NCBI GenBank assembly: GCA_902606075.1
Contig: CACLEU010000006.1
Span: forward strand, 1-51,093
DNA length: 51,093 bases
Direction: 5' to 3'
DNA from: an uncultured Pelagibacteraceae bacterium
GTDB lineage: Bacteria; Pseudomonadota; Alphaproteobacteria; Pelagibacterales; Pelagibacteraceae
The position numbers were made by a program, and so were the translations under genes. The notes beneath the pieces are model-generated. The model was not told the DNA's origin, did no database searches, and worked only from the letters and a program-made list of their open reading frames with translations. Below, one piece after another: positions 8,749 through 17,837 of the stretch (position 1 is the stretch's first letter; every line of letters starts with the position of its first letter).

Positions 8749-10644
8749 TCAGTGGACTATTTTAGGTTTTAAGCCGATTGATCCCAAGGCCGAACCTGAG
8801 TTGTCTTCTTCTTCTTTTAAATTTTCTTTATTAGATGGATAGATATTTTCATTAATTAAATTTTCTATTTCACTTCCTGATAAAGTTTCATAGATAAGCA
8901 ATGCTTTTGCTAATTTATGTAAATCCTCAATCTTTTCTTTAAGAATTTTTCTGGCTTTTTCATATCCCATATCTACAAATTTTTTGATCTCAGCATCTAC
9001 TTTCCTTGCTGTTTCTTCTGACATATTTTGTTGTCTAGCAACCGATCTGCCTAGGAAAACTTCTTCCTCATTTTCACCGTAAAGTATAGGACCTAGTTCT
9101 TTACTTAATCCAGCTCTCATTACCATAGCCCTAGCTCTTTTAGTAGCTTGCTCAATATCGCTTGCGGCTCCTGTAGTTACTTTGTCATCTCCAAAAATGA
9201 TTTCCTCAGCTACTCTCCCTCCCATTGCGATTGCCATTTGGGCATGAAGTTGTTCTCTTGTTTGAGAAACTTCGTCTCTTTCTGGTAATTGCATTACCAT
9301 CCCTAAAGCTCTTCCTCTGGGAATTATGGTTGCTTTGTGTATAGGATAAGCCGCTTTTTCATTGAGTGTTACAATTGCATGACCCGCTTCATGATAAGCA
9401 GTTAACTTTTTTTCTTCTTCCGTCAATATCATTGATCTTCTCTCGGCACCCATCATAACTTTATCTTTTGCTTCTTCAAATTCTTGTGAAGTTACTATCC
9501 TTTTGTTTTTTCTTGCAGCTAGTAAAGCTGCTTCATTTACTAAATTTGCTAAATCTGCCCCTGAAAAACCTGGGGTGCCTCTTGCAACAGTTCTTAAATT
9601 AACATCTGGAGACATAGATATTTTTTTTGCGTGAACCTTTAATATTTTTTCTCTACCTAAAATATCTGGGTTAGAGACAACAACCTGTCTATCAAATCTT
9701 CCTGGTCTAAGTAAAGCAGGATCTAAAACATCTGGTCTATTAGTTGCTGCAATAATTATTACACCTTCGTTGGTTTCAAAACCATCCATCTCAACAAGTA
9801 ATTGATTAAGCGTTTGTTCTCTTTCATCATTTCCACCACCAAGTCCAGCGCCTCTGCTTCTACCTACGGCATCTATCTCATCAATAAATATAATACAAGG
9901 TGAATGTTTTTTACCCTGTTCGAACATATCTCTAACTCTTGATGCTCCAACACCAACAAACATCTCTACAAAGTCTGAACCTGATATTGTAAAAAAAGGA
10001 ACTCCTGCCTCTCCTGCAATGGCTCTTGCAAGAAGAGTCTTGCCAGTTCCAGGCGGGCCAACTAATAGGCAGCCTCTAGGTATTTTCCCACCTAATCTAC
10101 TAAATTTTTTAGGGTCTCTTAAAAATTCTACAACTTCTTCAACTTCTTCTTTTGCCTCTTCAACGCCAGCAACATCGTTGAAAGTCACTTTGCCTTTTAC
10201 CTCGTTCATCATCTTCGCTTTAGATCTTCCAAATCCCATTGCGCCACCCTTGCCACCTTGCATTTGTCTCATAAAAAAAATCCATACAGCAATTAAGAGT
10301 AGCATCGGAAACCAAGACAATAAAACTCCTAGAAGTGATGGCATTTTTTCATCTTTTGGCACTGCTGAGATGCTGACCCCACTGTTTGATAATTTCTCGA
10401 CTAGGTTTGGATAATTTGCAGAGTAAGTAGTGAAAGTTTTTCCATTGGCCATAACACCTTTAATATTATTTCCTTGAATTTGAACCTCTACAACTCTACC
10501 GTTATCTACTTCCTTTAAAAATTCCGAAAAAATTATTTTTTCTTGATTAGTTGTTTTTAAATTTTGAGGGTTTTTAAACATATTGTACAAACCAATAGTT
10601 AGTACGACTATTATTGCCCACATTGCTAGATTTTTAAAATTCAT
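8749..10644 (-). CDS. ftsH: ATP-dependent zinc metalloprotease FtsH
   Basis: Membrane-anchored AAA+ protease that degrades misfolded membrane proteins and regulators such as RpoH and LpxC. Two transmembrane helices (about residues 5-22 and 104-124) flank a periplasmic domain. The AAA module has Walker A GPPGTGKT at 196-203, Walker B with [11 protein letters not shown] near 251-261 and the second region of homology around 305-320. The zinc protease motif HEAGH is at 418-422. 631 residues is typical. It follows tilS by 64 bases, the longest gap in this part of the operon, which contains a candidate heat-shock-type promoter (10656-10684). Confidence 0.98.
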   Translation of the reverse strand: MNFKNLAMWAIIVVLTIGLYNMFKNPQNLKTTNQEKIIFSEFLKEVDNGRVVEVQIQGNNIKGVMANGKTFTTYSANYPNLVEKLSNSGVSISAVPKDEKMPSLLGVLLSWFPMLLLIAVWIFFMRQMQGGKGGAMGFGRSKAKMMNEVKGKVTFNDVAGVEEAKEEVEEVVEFLRDPKKFSRLGGKIPRGCLLVGPPGTGKTLLARAIAGEAGVPFFTISGSDFVEMFVGVGASRVRDMFEQGKKHSPCIIFIDEIDAVGRSRGAGLGGGNDEREQTLNQLLVEMDGFETNEGVIIIAATNRPDVLDPALLRPGRFDRQVVVSNPDILGREKILKVHAKKISMSPDVNLRTVARGTPGFSGADLANLVNEAALLAARKNKRIVTSQEFEEAKDKVMMGAERRSMILTEEEKKLTAYHEAGHAIVTLNEKAAYPIHKATIIPRGRALGMVMQLPERDEVSQTREQLHAQMAIAMGGRVAEEIIFGDDKVTTGAASDIEQATKRARAMVMRAGLSKELGPILYGENEEEVFLGRSVARQQNMSEETARKVDAEIKKFVDMGYEKARKILKEKIEDLHKLAKALLIYETLSGSEIENLINENIYPSNKENLKEEEDNSGSALGSIGLKPKIVH

Positions 10645-10655
10645 AATAATGATTT

Positions 10656-10684
10656 AAAGTAAGAATTATTCTAAATTAAACAAG
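10656..10684 (-). promoter_or_regulatory. Candidate RpoH-type promoter for ftsH
   Basis: On the minus strand CTTG at 10681-10684 is followed after exactly 17 bases by CTTAC at 10659-10663. The alphaproteobacterial sigma-32 consensus as I recall it is CTTG-N17/18-CYTAT, so one base of the -10 element differs. The implied start would leave a leader of only a few bases before the ftsH ATG. A sigma-70-like alternative, TTACAA with TAGAAT 18 bases on, overlaps it. The call rests on sequence match alone. Confidence 0.35.
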
Positions 10685-10708
10685 TGTTAAATTGTAACAT
10701 AATTTAGT

Positions 10709-11746
10709 TTATTTTATGTTTTCAAGGTAAATTAGTGTTGAATTGTTTACTCTTTCAATTATACAGCCGCCTACAGTAGTTTTTTTAAATGAACTGTCTC
10801 TAATTTCAACTATTTTCTTAATTAATATTTTGCCCCTTATATAGTAATATCTTCTGTTAATCCTTGAAATTAAGTTTGAAAGTGATCTAAAAACTATTTC
10901 CTCAGGTTGTTTAAAAAAATCTCTATTCATAATAATACAATCTTTTTTATTTTTAGTAAAAAAATTAGTATTATTTAAAATATTTTTATTAGAGTAATAT
11001 TTTAATGTTTCATTAGCTGCATGTAAGTTAGAGTAAGTCAAATTGAATTTTTTATCGTTAAATCCTTCATTAAAAAAGTTACTTAAAATATTTCTTATCC
11101 TAATTCTTAAGTAATCTTTATTAGAGTTGGATGGATCATTAATATAGTATCCAAAAGTTTTATTAGTAACTTGATATAATGTTTTTTTTGATACACCTAA
11201 AAAAGGTCTATAGCTTTTTAAGTTATCATTAATTGTATTCTCTTTAGACGAAAATGATGTAAGTCCTCTGATACCTGAGCCTCTTAACATCCTAATAAAA
11301 AAATTCTCATATAAATCATCTTTGTTATGAGCTAAAAATAATGCTCTAATTTTTTTTTTTTTACAAAATTTTTCTAACAGACCATATCGTGCTATTCTTG
11401 CATTTTCCTGTGTGCCTCTAATTTTCTTAGTTTTTTTCCAAGTTAGTATATTGCAATTGATTTTAAATTTTTTTACAAAATTTTTTAAATCTTTCGCTTC
11501 CTTTGAAGAATTAGTTCTTAATCTGTGATCTACATGAACATAATAAATTTTTGAATTATTTAATATTTGAAAACATTTCGAGAAATATGTCATTGCAAGA
11601 CTATCAGGACCTCCAGATAAAGATACAACAAAAGAATTAATTTTTCTTTTTTTTAAAAATTCACTAAAATTTTTGTAAATTTTTTTTAATTCCTTATCTT
11701 TAAGATGGCTTAATATTTTTTTATTAACTTTGTTTTTGGCAGTCAA
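10709..11746 (-). CDS. tilS: tRNA(Ile)-lysidine synthase
   Basis: Attaches lysine to cytidine 34 of the CAU isoleucine tRNA, switching it from AUG to AUA decoding, which matters in an AT-rich genome using many AUA codons. The PP-loop ATP pyrophosphatase motif SGGPDS is at residues 44-49, followed by the HVDHRLR and NARIARY motifs of the TilS core. At 345 residues it is shorter than the E. coli protein (about 430), with a reduced C-terminal region. Its start overlaps cpoB by 23 bases. The cpoB-tilS-ftsH order is conserved in alphaproteobacteria. Confidence 0.93.
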   Translation of the reverse strand: MTAKNKVNKKILSHLKDKELKKIYKNFSEFLKKRKINSFVVSLSGGPDSLAMTYFSKCFQILNNSKIYYVHVDHRLRTNSSKEAKDLKNFVKKFKINCNILTWKKTKKIRGTQENARIARYGLLEKFCKKKKIRALFLAHNKDDLYENFFIRMLRGSGIRGLTSFSSKENTINDNLKSYRPFLGVSKKTLYQVTNKTFGYYINDPSNSNKDYLRIRIRNILSNFFNEGFNDKKFNLTYSNLHAANETLKYYSNKNILNNTNFFTKNKKDCIIMNRDFFKQPEEIVFRSLSNLISRINRRYYYIRGKILIKKIVEIRDSSFKKTTVGGCIIERVNNSTLIYLENIK

Positions 11747-12677
11747 ACTTTTTCTCTTCGTATTTAGCTTTTTGAAGAACAGATTGCTTAGCTTTTGGAT
11801 ATTCTTTTTTAACTCCTTTTATCATTGAACACCCTTGGTCTTTTTCTCCAATTTGAACTAATGATACCCCAAGCTTAAGTAAATTTATAGCTGCCTTTTC
11901 ACTTTTCGGATATTTTTGATAACCTTCTAAATATGCTGAAGCAGCATCAGTGTAAAGTTGTCTTATTCTAAATGTTTCGGCATACCAGTATTGTGCATTA
12001 CCAGCTAAATTATGTTCTGGATTATCAATAACAAATTCTCTTAAAGCCCTTTCTGCAGTTGAGTAGTCACCTTGCTTTAAAAGACTTGTGGCAAAATTAT
12101 ATTGCTCTTTTGGTTCTGCTAATGGTAGAATTTTTTCTTGAGTAACAAAACTTTCTGTAACAACACTACTAGTAGTTTCAATAGATTGTGTTTTCTGAAC
12201 TAAATCTTGAGTCTCTGAGTCTTTATATGTTATTGAGCCTAAATCTTGGGGTTTAGACGATCCAGGTAATGTTTGCTCATTGTTTGATTTTACTATTTTA
12301 TTATCATTACCGATTTCTAGTTCTTGAAATCTTAATTGATTGTCTGCCTGAACTTTTGACAATCTACTTGATAGTTTATCAATTTTGAAATTAATTTCTT
12401 CAAACTTATTTGTTAATTGTTGAAATTGCTGTTCTATCTCTGATAATTTTAATAAATGTCTGGTAAGAACGTCTTCATCATTATTGTTTAGACTTGAATT
12501 AATATTAGCAAAGTTTTCTGACGATTGAGAGTAAACAGCCTTTTCCAAAGTTTTAACATCTTGTTTTAATTGTTCCAAAATTACAAAAGTATTTTCCTCT
12601 CCATGTAAATGAGTAAAACAAACACCAGGGATTACAAATAATAATAAAATTTTTTTAAAAATTTTTTTAAATATCAT
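11724..12677 (-). CDS. cpoB: Tol-Pal system protein CpoB (YbgF)
   Basis: Periplasmic partner of TolA that coordinates peptidoglycan synthesis with outer-membrane constriction. A signal peptide covers about residues 1-27 (hydrophobic core LLLFVIPGVCF). A heptad-rich coiled coil runs from roughly 30 to 125, a Ser/Thr/Gln-rich linker follows to about 185, and TPR repeats fill 190-310 (YNFATSLLKQGDYSTAERAL and the following repeat). The length of 317 residues is usual for alphaproteobacteria. It lies after pal but beyond a strong terminator, so it may be transcribed separately from tolQRAB-pal, together with tilS and ftsH. Confidence 0.9.
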   Translation of the reverse strand: MIFKKIFKKILLLFVIPGVCFTHLHGEENTFVILEQLKQDVKTLEKAVYSQSSENFANINSSLNNNDEDVLTRHLLKLSEIEQQFQQLTNKFEEINFKIDKLSSRLSKVQADNQLRFQELEIGNDNKIVKSNNEQTLPGSSKPQDLGSITYKDSETQDLVQKTQSIETTSSVVTESFVTQEKILPLAEPKEQYNFATSLLKQGDYSTAERALREFVIDNPEHNLAGNAQYWYAETFRIRQLYTDAASAYLEGYQKYPKSEKAAINLLKLGVSLVQIGEKDQGCSMIKGVKKEYPKAKQSVLQKAKYEEKKFDCQKQS

Positions 12678-12703
12678 AATTTATTAATATTTATAATGAT
12701 GGC

Positions 12704-12742
12704 AAAAAAAAGACCCTAATTTTATGTTAAACTAGGGTCTTT
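12704..12742 (-). terminator. Rho-independent terminator after pal
   Basis: A 10-base-pair perfect stem is formed by 12709-12718 and 12733-12742, with a 14-base AT-rich loop. On the minus strand the second arm ends directly in a run of T, giving a classical intrinsic terminator 3' of pal. It sits between pal and cpoB and so would separate the tolQRAB-pal transcript from cpoB-tilS-ftsH. It is the only clear intrinsic terminator I found in the window. Confidence 0.85.
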
Positions 12743-12753
12743 ATAATAATTAA

Positions 12754-13230
12754 TTAATTAGCTTTTACAGTTACAGATCTTCTGTTTTTTGACCATGCAA
12801 GTGGGTTTGATCCTGAGTCTACTGGTCTTTCTTTACCATAACTTATTACAGATATTCTATTTCCAGAAATTCCATATGTCATTAAATAATCTTTTGCGGC
12901 ATTTGCTCTTCTTTCACCTAATGCAAGGTTATATTCTCTAGTACCTCTTTCGTCAGCATGGCCTTCCAATACAACACTTAATTTTGAATTTTTTCTTAAC
13001 CAAGCAGCTTGCTTTCTTAAAGTTTCTCTGGAAGCAGTTGTCAAAACTGACTCGTTAGTCGCAAAGAAAACTCTGTCTGGAACTCCGGATGCCAGATATT
13101 CAATTGTATCTTTACCAGTATAAACATCTCCTTGAATTTTATTTGTTACTTTTTTTGTTGCGCATGCAGATAATAATATTCCTGCAAATGCAATTAGAAG
13201 GATGTTTTTAAAAATTTTGTTTAGTTTCAT
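12754..13230 (-). CDS. pal: Peptidoglycan-associated lipoprotein Pal
   Basis: Outer-membrane lipoprotein that binds peptidoglycan and, with TolB, completes the Tol-Pal machine. The signal peptide ends in a lipobox LLSAC with the lipidated cysteine at residue 23. The OmpA-like domain (about residues 50-158) contains LEGHADERGTREYN, where the Asp and Arg that grip diaminopimelate are found, and the ALGERRANAAKDYL helix. 158 residues is standard. A clear Shine-Dalgarno AAGGAG lies just before the ATG, one of the few strong ones in this window. A 98-base gap separates it from tolB and probably carries its own promoter. Confidence 0.97.
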   Translation of the reverse strand: MKLNKIFKNILLIAFAGILLSACATKKVTNKIQGDVYTGKDTIEYLASGVPDRVFFATNESVLTTASRETLRKQAAWLRKNSKLSVVLEGHADERGTREYNLALGERRANAAKDYLMTYGISGNRISVISYGKERPVDSGSNPLAWSKNRRSVTVKAN

Positions 13231-13328
13231 TAATACTCCTTAATATAAATATGTACTTTTTCACACCTAAATAGATCTTTCAAGCTTAAAAATCAAGCAT
13301 TTAGTAAGTTTTAGTAAATTTTTCATAA

Positions 13329-14678
13329 TTATTCGCTCAATAATGACGACCAGGATGGGTCTGAGGCATCCGTCTCTGTATTCACTAATCTCTCGTTATA
13401 ACCGGTTAAGTCAATAGACCATAATTTTGCTGAAAAGCCCTTGCCCTCAGAATCTGACTTTGTTTCTCTGTAAAAAATTAATACCCTACCATTTGGAGAC
13501 CATGAAGGTGCCTCTTGATAGTAATTTTCTGTTAATAGTCTTTCACCACTACCATCAGCTCGCATAACGCCAATATAAAATTTACCTTTATGTAATTTAG
13601 TAAACGCAATTAAATCGCCTCTTGGAGACCAAACAGGAGTTCCATAAAGACCTTTGCCAAAGGAAATTCTTTTAACTTTTGAACCATCACTTTTCATAAC
13701 ATATATTTGTTGGTACCCGCTTCTATCAGAATTAAAACATATATACTTCCCATCTGGTGAAAATGATGGTGAAGTGTCTATAGAGGGATGATTGGTTATT
13801 TTTTCAACTATTCTATTTTCAAGATCCATGGTATAAATATCAGACTTACCGTCTTTTGCAAAACTCATTATTATTTTTTTACCATCTGGAGAAAAACGTG
13901 GAGCAAAGGTCATTCCAGGAAAATCACCAACTACTTCTTGAACTCCAGTTTCAATATCTAACAGATAAACTCTGGGTAAATTTTTAAAGTAGGATAAATA
14001 AGTTACCATTTGATTAGTTGGATTAAATCTCGGTGTTAAAACTAATTCGTTCCCCAAAGTTAAATACTTTGTATTATACCCATCTTGATCCATAATTGCT
14101 AATTTTTTGATTCTGTTAGTTTTTGGTCCTTTTTCTGATACAAAAATAATCCTTGTATCAAAATAACCTTTTTCGCCTGTTAATCTTTGATAAACTTTGT
14201 CTGTAATAATATGCCCAACTCTCCTCCAATTATCTGGTACAGTTGTGAAAGCTAAAGCCATCATTTCTTTTCCGGCTAACACATCCCACAATCTAAACTC
14301 TACTCTAAGTTTTTCATTTTCATATTTTACTTCTCCAGTGATTAAAGCTTGCGCTTTAATTAAAGACCAATCTTCAAATCTAGGTTTTAAGTGTGCAATA
14401 TCTGGTTTTTGCAAAAAAGCATCTTTTTCAAGTGGATTGAAAAGTCCAGATGACTTTAAATTATTTTCAACAACTTTTGAAATTTCTAGTCCAATATTAT
14501 CTTTTTTCAATATTTTTTTAAATTCTTTTATTGAATTTGTCTCAACCGATAATGGAGAAACTGCAATCGGTAATGGATTAAGGTTACCTCTAGTAATATC
14601 AACTTCAATTAAAGCATATGAAAAATTTGGTATTATAAATAATAAAACTGCAAAGAGGTAATATTTGCTTTTATTCAT
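13329..14678 (-). CDS. tolB: Tol-Pal system beta-propeller protein TolB
   Basis: Periplasmic protein that links TolA to Pal. A signal peptide (about residues 1-22, ending SYA) precedes an N-terminal alpha/beta domain (about 25-160) and a six-bladed propeller visible as repeated FSPDGK / WSPRGD / WSPNGR blade motifs from about 200 to 440. 449 residues matches the family. The start overlaps the tolA stop by four bases. Confidence 0.96.
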   Translation of the reverse strand: MNKSKYYLFAVLLFIIPNFSYALIEVDITRGNLNPLPIAVSPLSVETNSIKEFKKILKKDNIGLEISKVVENNLKSSGLFNPLEKDAFLQKPDIAHLKPRFEDWSLIKAQALITGEVKYENEKLRVEFRLWDVLAGKEMMALAFTTVPDNWRRVGHIITDKVYQRLTGEKGYFDTRIIFVSEKGPKTNRIKKLAIMDQDGYNTKYLTLGNELVLTPRFNPTNQMVTYLSYFKNLPRVYLLDIETGVQEVVGDFPGMTFAPRFSPDGKKIIMSFAKDGKSDIYTMDLENRIVEKITNHPSIDTSPSFSPDGKYICFNSDRSGYQQIYVMKSDGSKVKRISFGKGLYGTPVWSPRGDLIAFTKLHKGKFYIGVMRADGSGERLLTENYYQEAPSWSPNGRVLIFYRETKSDSEGKGFSAKLWSIDLTGYNERLVNTETDASDPSWSSLLSE

Positions 14679-15481
14679 CCCTTTAACATCTCCCTTGCAT
14701 CAAAATTTAGTTGAAGATCTTTCCACCTCTCATATCCAGTTGAAGGTACTCTTAGGGGTTGACAAAGTCTAATTGCTCTTAAAGCGCTCTCAGCAAGAAC
14801 TTTGTAGAAACCTTGCCCTGGCTTATTCATTCTCGCATGGTCTAAAATCTCTGAGTTAACAACAGTTCCATCAGGATCAAGACTTAATTTAATTCTGACT
14901 AACAAGTTTTCGTTATATGGTAATCCCAACGGAATACTCCAACACCCAAAAATTTGTGCCTTTAATGCGTCTTCTTCGCTTAATGTTAATGAACTGTTGC
15001 TAATATTTTTTTGTTTTGATTGAGTTATTTTATTTGTTTTATTTGTTGTTTCTGAAGAGACTTCCTTAGATTTATCTATTAAGGCAGCTATATTATTTGG
15101 ATCAAATAACTCTTTTTTCTCAAATTCAGAAACTTGCTTTATTTCTTCATCAATTTTTTCAGGATTCTGCAAATCCTTTTCAGGTTTTTTTACAATTTCT
15201 TTCATTTGATCCGGCAAAGGGATTGCATCTGGTTTTTCTTTTTTAATTTTTTTTGGTGGCGCCTGTTCAGAAACAAGTTTTTCTTTTTCTTTCACATTTT
15301 CTATTATTTTTTTTGCTTTTGGAGCAAAAGGAATGTTTGTTTTGTCTGAAATTTGAATAAGTTCAATTGAAACTAGCGGAGGTAAATCTATTGGTTTTTT
15401 TGCGATAAAAGGAAAGGTTAAAGCAGTTATTACAACTAAAATAACATGCAATGCAGATGATATTGCAACATTCTTGATCAT
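14675..15481 (-). CDS. tolA: Cell envelope integrity protein TolA
   Basis: Inner-membrane protein spanning the periplasm and driven by TolQR. One N-terminal transmembrane helix (about residues 7-28) is followed by a Lys/Glu-rich helical linker (about 50-165) and a TonB/TolA-like C-terminal domain (about 175-268, starting near FGCWSIP). The linker is short and low in alanine compared with E. coli TolA. Identification leans on position between tolR and tolB as well as on the domain pattern. The 3' end overlaps tolB by four bases. Confidence 0.9.
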   Translation of the reverse strand: MIKNVAISSALHVILVVITALTFPFIAKKPIDLPPLVSIELIQISDKTNIPFAPKAKKIIENVKEKEKLVSEQAPPKKIKKEKPDAIPLPDQMKEIVKKPEKDLQNPEKIDEEIKQVSEFEKKELFDPNNIAALIDKSKEVSSETTNKTNKITQSKQKNISNSSLTLSEEDALKAQIFGCWSIPLGLPYNENLLVRIKLSLDPDGTVVNSEILDHARMNKPGQGFYKVLAESALRAIRLCQPLRVPSTGYERWKDLQLNFDAREMLKG

Positions 15482-15488
15482 TAATGAA

Positions 15489-15905
15489 TCATCTTTCTTT
15501 ATATGGTTCTGAAATTAAAGCAACTTTAGTAAAACCAGATCCAGATAACATGCCCATTACTTCAAGCACTCTACCATAATTTATTGTTTTATCTCCCCTA
15601 ACGTATATCCTTGTATCAGTTCTATTTTTGGATACAGCTAGTATTTTTGCAATTACATTATCGTAATCAACTTTGGCCTCTTGAATAAATATTTCACCTT
15701 TTGAGTTTATTGTTAGTGTTAAAGGTTCTTGTTCCTCTGGTAGAGAGTCAGCCGAACTTTCTGGTAAATCTACCTGAACACCTACTGTAAGAAGTGGCGC
15801 TGTAACCATAAATACAATCAATAAAACAAGCATAACATCTACAAATGGAGTAACGTTTATTTCACTTATTGGTTCTTTAGATTTTTTTTTTAAACTAAAA
15901 GCCAT
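15489..15905 (-). CDS. tolR: Tol-Pal system protein TolR
   Basis: ExbD/TolR-family component of the proton-driven motor. A single transmembrane helix spans about residues 22-42 and carries the conserved protonatable Asp23 (FVDVMLVLLIVF), the residue that drives the E. coli motor. A periplasmic domain follows with the DKTINYGRVLEVMG stretch typical of the family. 138 residues is normal. It lies 3 bases after tolQ and 7 bases before tolA. Confidence 0.96.
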   Translation of the reverse strand: MAFSLKKKSKEPISEINVTPFVDVMLVLLIVFMVTAPLLTVGVQVDLPESSADSLPEEQEPLTLTINSKGEIFIQEAKVDYDNVIAKILAVSKNRTDTRIYVRGDKTINYGRVLEVMGMLSGSGFTKVALISEPYKER

Positions 15906-15908
15906 AAT

Positions 15909-16583
15909 TTAAATAATAGACAAAAATCTTTTGGCAAAATTTTCTAATCTTTGAGAATATTTTTTTGAATCACTGTTAAATCTATTGTATGCAATTACAG
16001 CAGGTATAGCTGCTAACAATCCTAATGCTGTAGCAAATAATGCTTCAGCAATTCCTGGTGCAACAATTGCTAAACTGGTATTTCTTGAAACAGCTATCGA
16101 TTGAAAAGAATTCATAATACCCCAAACTGTTCCGAATAAGCCGATAAAGGGAGCAGTTGAACCTACTGTAGCAAGAAAAGAAAAATTTTTTTCTAAAGAA
16201 TTCACCTCAGTCTCAATATTTGACTCTAATAAGCCTGAGAGTTTTTCATTTAAATTATTTCTAGATCTTGATTTCAAAACAATTTGCATTGTTTTTCTAA
16301 AAACATTTGACATTGGATCTTCTTTGCTTGCTGAAAGATTATTATAAAAACTTTCAGCAGATTTTGATTTCCAAAACTTTTCCTCAAATTCTAAAGTGCT
16401 TTCATTTATTTTTTTGAACAGTTTAAATTTATCAATTATAATTGCCCAAGAGTATATTGATGCTGCTATTAATATGATTATTACAGATTTGACGACAAAA
16501 TCTGCTCTGAGAAATAAACTTATTAATGAAAAATCAACTGAGCTTCCTAAACCAACTGCTTGTGAACTTATATCTGCTTCCAT
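15909..16583 (-). CDS. tolQ: Tol-Pal system protein TolQ
   Basis: ExbB/TolQ-family membrane protein forming the proton channel with TolR. Three transmembrane helices appear at about residues 30-50, 135-160 and 172-195, with the family motif GLFGTVWGIMNSF in the second and LFATALGLLAAIPAVIAYN in the third. 224 residues is normal. The gene is the first of the tolQRAB-pal run and lies 38 bases after a RuvC-like gene; the acyl-thioesterase gene ybgC that usually precedes tolQ is not present. Confidence 0.96.
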   Translation of the reverse strand: MEADISSQAVGLGSSVDFSLISLFLRADFVVKSVIIILIAASIYSWAIIIDKFKLFKKINESTLEFEEKFWKSKSAESFYNNLSASKEDPMSNVFRKTMQIVLKSRSRNNLNEKLSGLLESNIETEVNSLEKNFSFLATVGSTAPFIGLFGTVWGIMNSFQSIAVSRNTSLAIVAPGIAEALFATALGLLAAIPAVIAYNRFNSDSKKYSQRLENFAKRFLSII

Positions 16584-16621
16584 GGAAAAGATTTCACACT
16601 AAAATGTGTCATCAATTTGTC

Positions 16622-17110
16622 TTAATTTTTTTGGTTTTGATGGTAAAAACTTGCAATTAATATTGCGTCAGCTTTGTTGGCATCTTTTTTTCTAGATAAT
16701 TTTGAAGAAATGTAAGGAAAAAACTCAATTGCTTTAGTTCTGCTAGAGTCTTTCTGAGTATTTATGAGGTTATAATGTCTTTTCCATTTAACAGGCGAAA
16801 CAAAATCCATAGGTATTTGCATGGCAGAAAATATACCTTTAAGTACACCGAAAGATTGTCCAAAATTAAACATGCTTGTAACTCCCTGGCCAGGCATTGC
16901 TGAGACCTGTTCTATTACAACTTTTATATCTTTTTTGTCTTCATTGACAATTACTTTTTGAATTTCATTATATATTTGGTAGCCATTAACTTGAGATTTA
17001 TTTTTTTTTCCAACTGGCATTATGGGCATATCAAATACATCCAATATTTTACCGTTTTTTAAAATACATATAGCTCCTTTTATTCCTGGATCTATGCCTA
17101 TAATAAACAT
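16622..17110 (-). CDS. RuvC-like Holliday junction resolvase, divergent (phage-like) form
   Basis: RNase H-fold nuclease expected to cleave four-way DNA junctions. The catalytic acids of the RuvC fold are all visible: Asp7 in GIDPG, Glu67 in VVIEQV, and Asp143/Asp148 in DANKADAILIA. The middle, however, reads MPGQGVTSMFNFGQSFGVLKG, a pattern I associate with phage and phage-derived RuvC-like enzymes and not with the canonical cellular RuvC. It sits immediately after yebC, exactly where ruvC lies in other alphaproteobacteria, but the usual ruvA and ruvB are not next to it. Whether it partners with RuvAB encoded elsewhere is unknown. 162 residues is normal. Confidence 0.75.
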   Translation of the reverse strand: MFIIGIDPGIKGAICILKNGKILDVFDMPIMPVGKKNKSQVNGYQIYNEIQKVIVNEDKKDIKVVIEQVSAMPGQGVTSMFNFGQSFGVLKGIFSAMQIPMDFVSPVKWKRHYNLINTQKDSSRTKAIEFFPYISSKLSRKKDANKADAILIASFYHQNQKN

Positions 17111-17113
17111 CTT

Positions 17114-17836
17114 CTATTCCAACATTTCAATATTTGAGTAAACTTTTTGGACATCATCATGATCCTCTAAAGTTTCCAAAAACTTATTAGCTTCTAAAAA
17201 TTTTTCTTTGTTTAAGTTAACTTTATTTAGAGGATACCATTCAATATTTGTAGATAAAAAATTATTAATTTTTTTTTCCATAATTTTTTTAACATCGTAA
17301 ATGTCTTCTTTATTACAATGTATCTCATGATAACTCTTATTTGAAAAGCACTCATCTGCTCCGGAATTAATGGCAATTTCAAGCATTTTTTCAGAATCTA
17401 TTTGCTCAGTATTAACTCTTATTATACCAAGTTGTTTGAAGTTATGTGAAGCTGATCCTTGGGTTCCTAGGTTTCCTCCATTTTTTTGAAAAATTTCTCT
17501 TATTTTTGATGCTGTTCTGTTTTTATTATCAGTCAATGTCTCGACAATAACAGCAATTTTATAATTACCAAATCCCTCATATCTTATTTCTTCAAAATTA
17601 GATTGATCATTTAATTTTGATTTATCAATAGCCCTTTCTATATTATCCTTGGGCATATTAGCTGCTCTAGCAGCCTGAATAGCTGATCTTAGTCTGTGGT
17701 TCATATCAGGGTCTTTATCTCCTAATTTTGCAGCGACAGTAATTTCCCTGGACAGCTTTGAGAAAATTTTTGACCTCTCTTTATCTACTCTTCCTTTTTT
17801 ATGTTTTATTCCAGCCCAGTGAGAATGACCTGCCAT
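17114..17836 (-). CDS. YebC/PmpR-family regulatory or translation-related protein
   Basis: Member of the conserved YebC family, described as transcriptional regulators and more recently linked to ribosome stalling at proline stretches. I place the start at the ATG of MAGHSHWAGIKHKKG, the invariant family N-terminus, which leaves a 1-base gap after the preceding gene; an upstream ATG would add eight residues and overlap that gene by 23 bases. Family motifs present include KIFSKLSREI, NMPKDNIERAI and the GSASHNF stretch. 240 residues is standard. Downstream is the RuvC-like gene, as in most alphaproteobacteria. Confidence 0.93.
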   Translation of the reverse strand: MAGHSHWAGIKHKKGRVDKERSKIFSKLSREITVAAKLGDKDPDMNHRLRSAIQAARAANMPKDNIERAIDKSKLNDQSNFEEIRYEGFGNYKIAVIVETLTDNKNRTASKIREIFQKNGGNLGTQGSASHNFKQLGIIRVNTEQIDSEKMLEIAINSGADECFSNKSYHEIHCNKEDIYDVKKIMEKKINNFLSTNIEWYPLNKVNLNKEKFLEANKFLETLEDHDDVQKVYSNIEMLE

Positions 17837-17837
17837 A

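Noticed and set aside
10019..10414. 131-codon open frame on the plus strand inside ftsH
   Set aside because: It is antisense to a fully conserved FtsH sequence, has a Pro/Ser/Thr-rich composition that mirrors the complementary codons, and no family match.
13231..13328. Riboswitch or small RNA in the tolB-pal gap
   Set aside because: Only weak 4-base hairpins are visible; the 98 bases are better explained as promoter and leader of pal.
14197..14661. 154-codon open frame on the plus strand opposite tolB
   Set aside because: Its codons are the complement of the TolB N-terminal region, whose family identity is clear; no promoter or ribosome site supports it.
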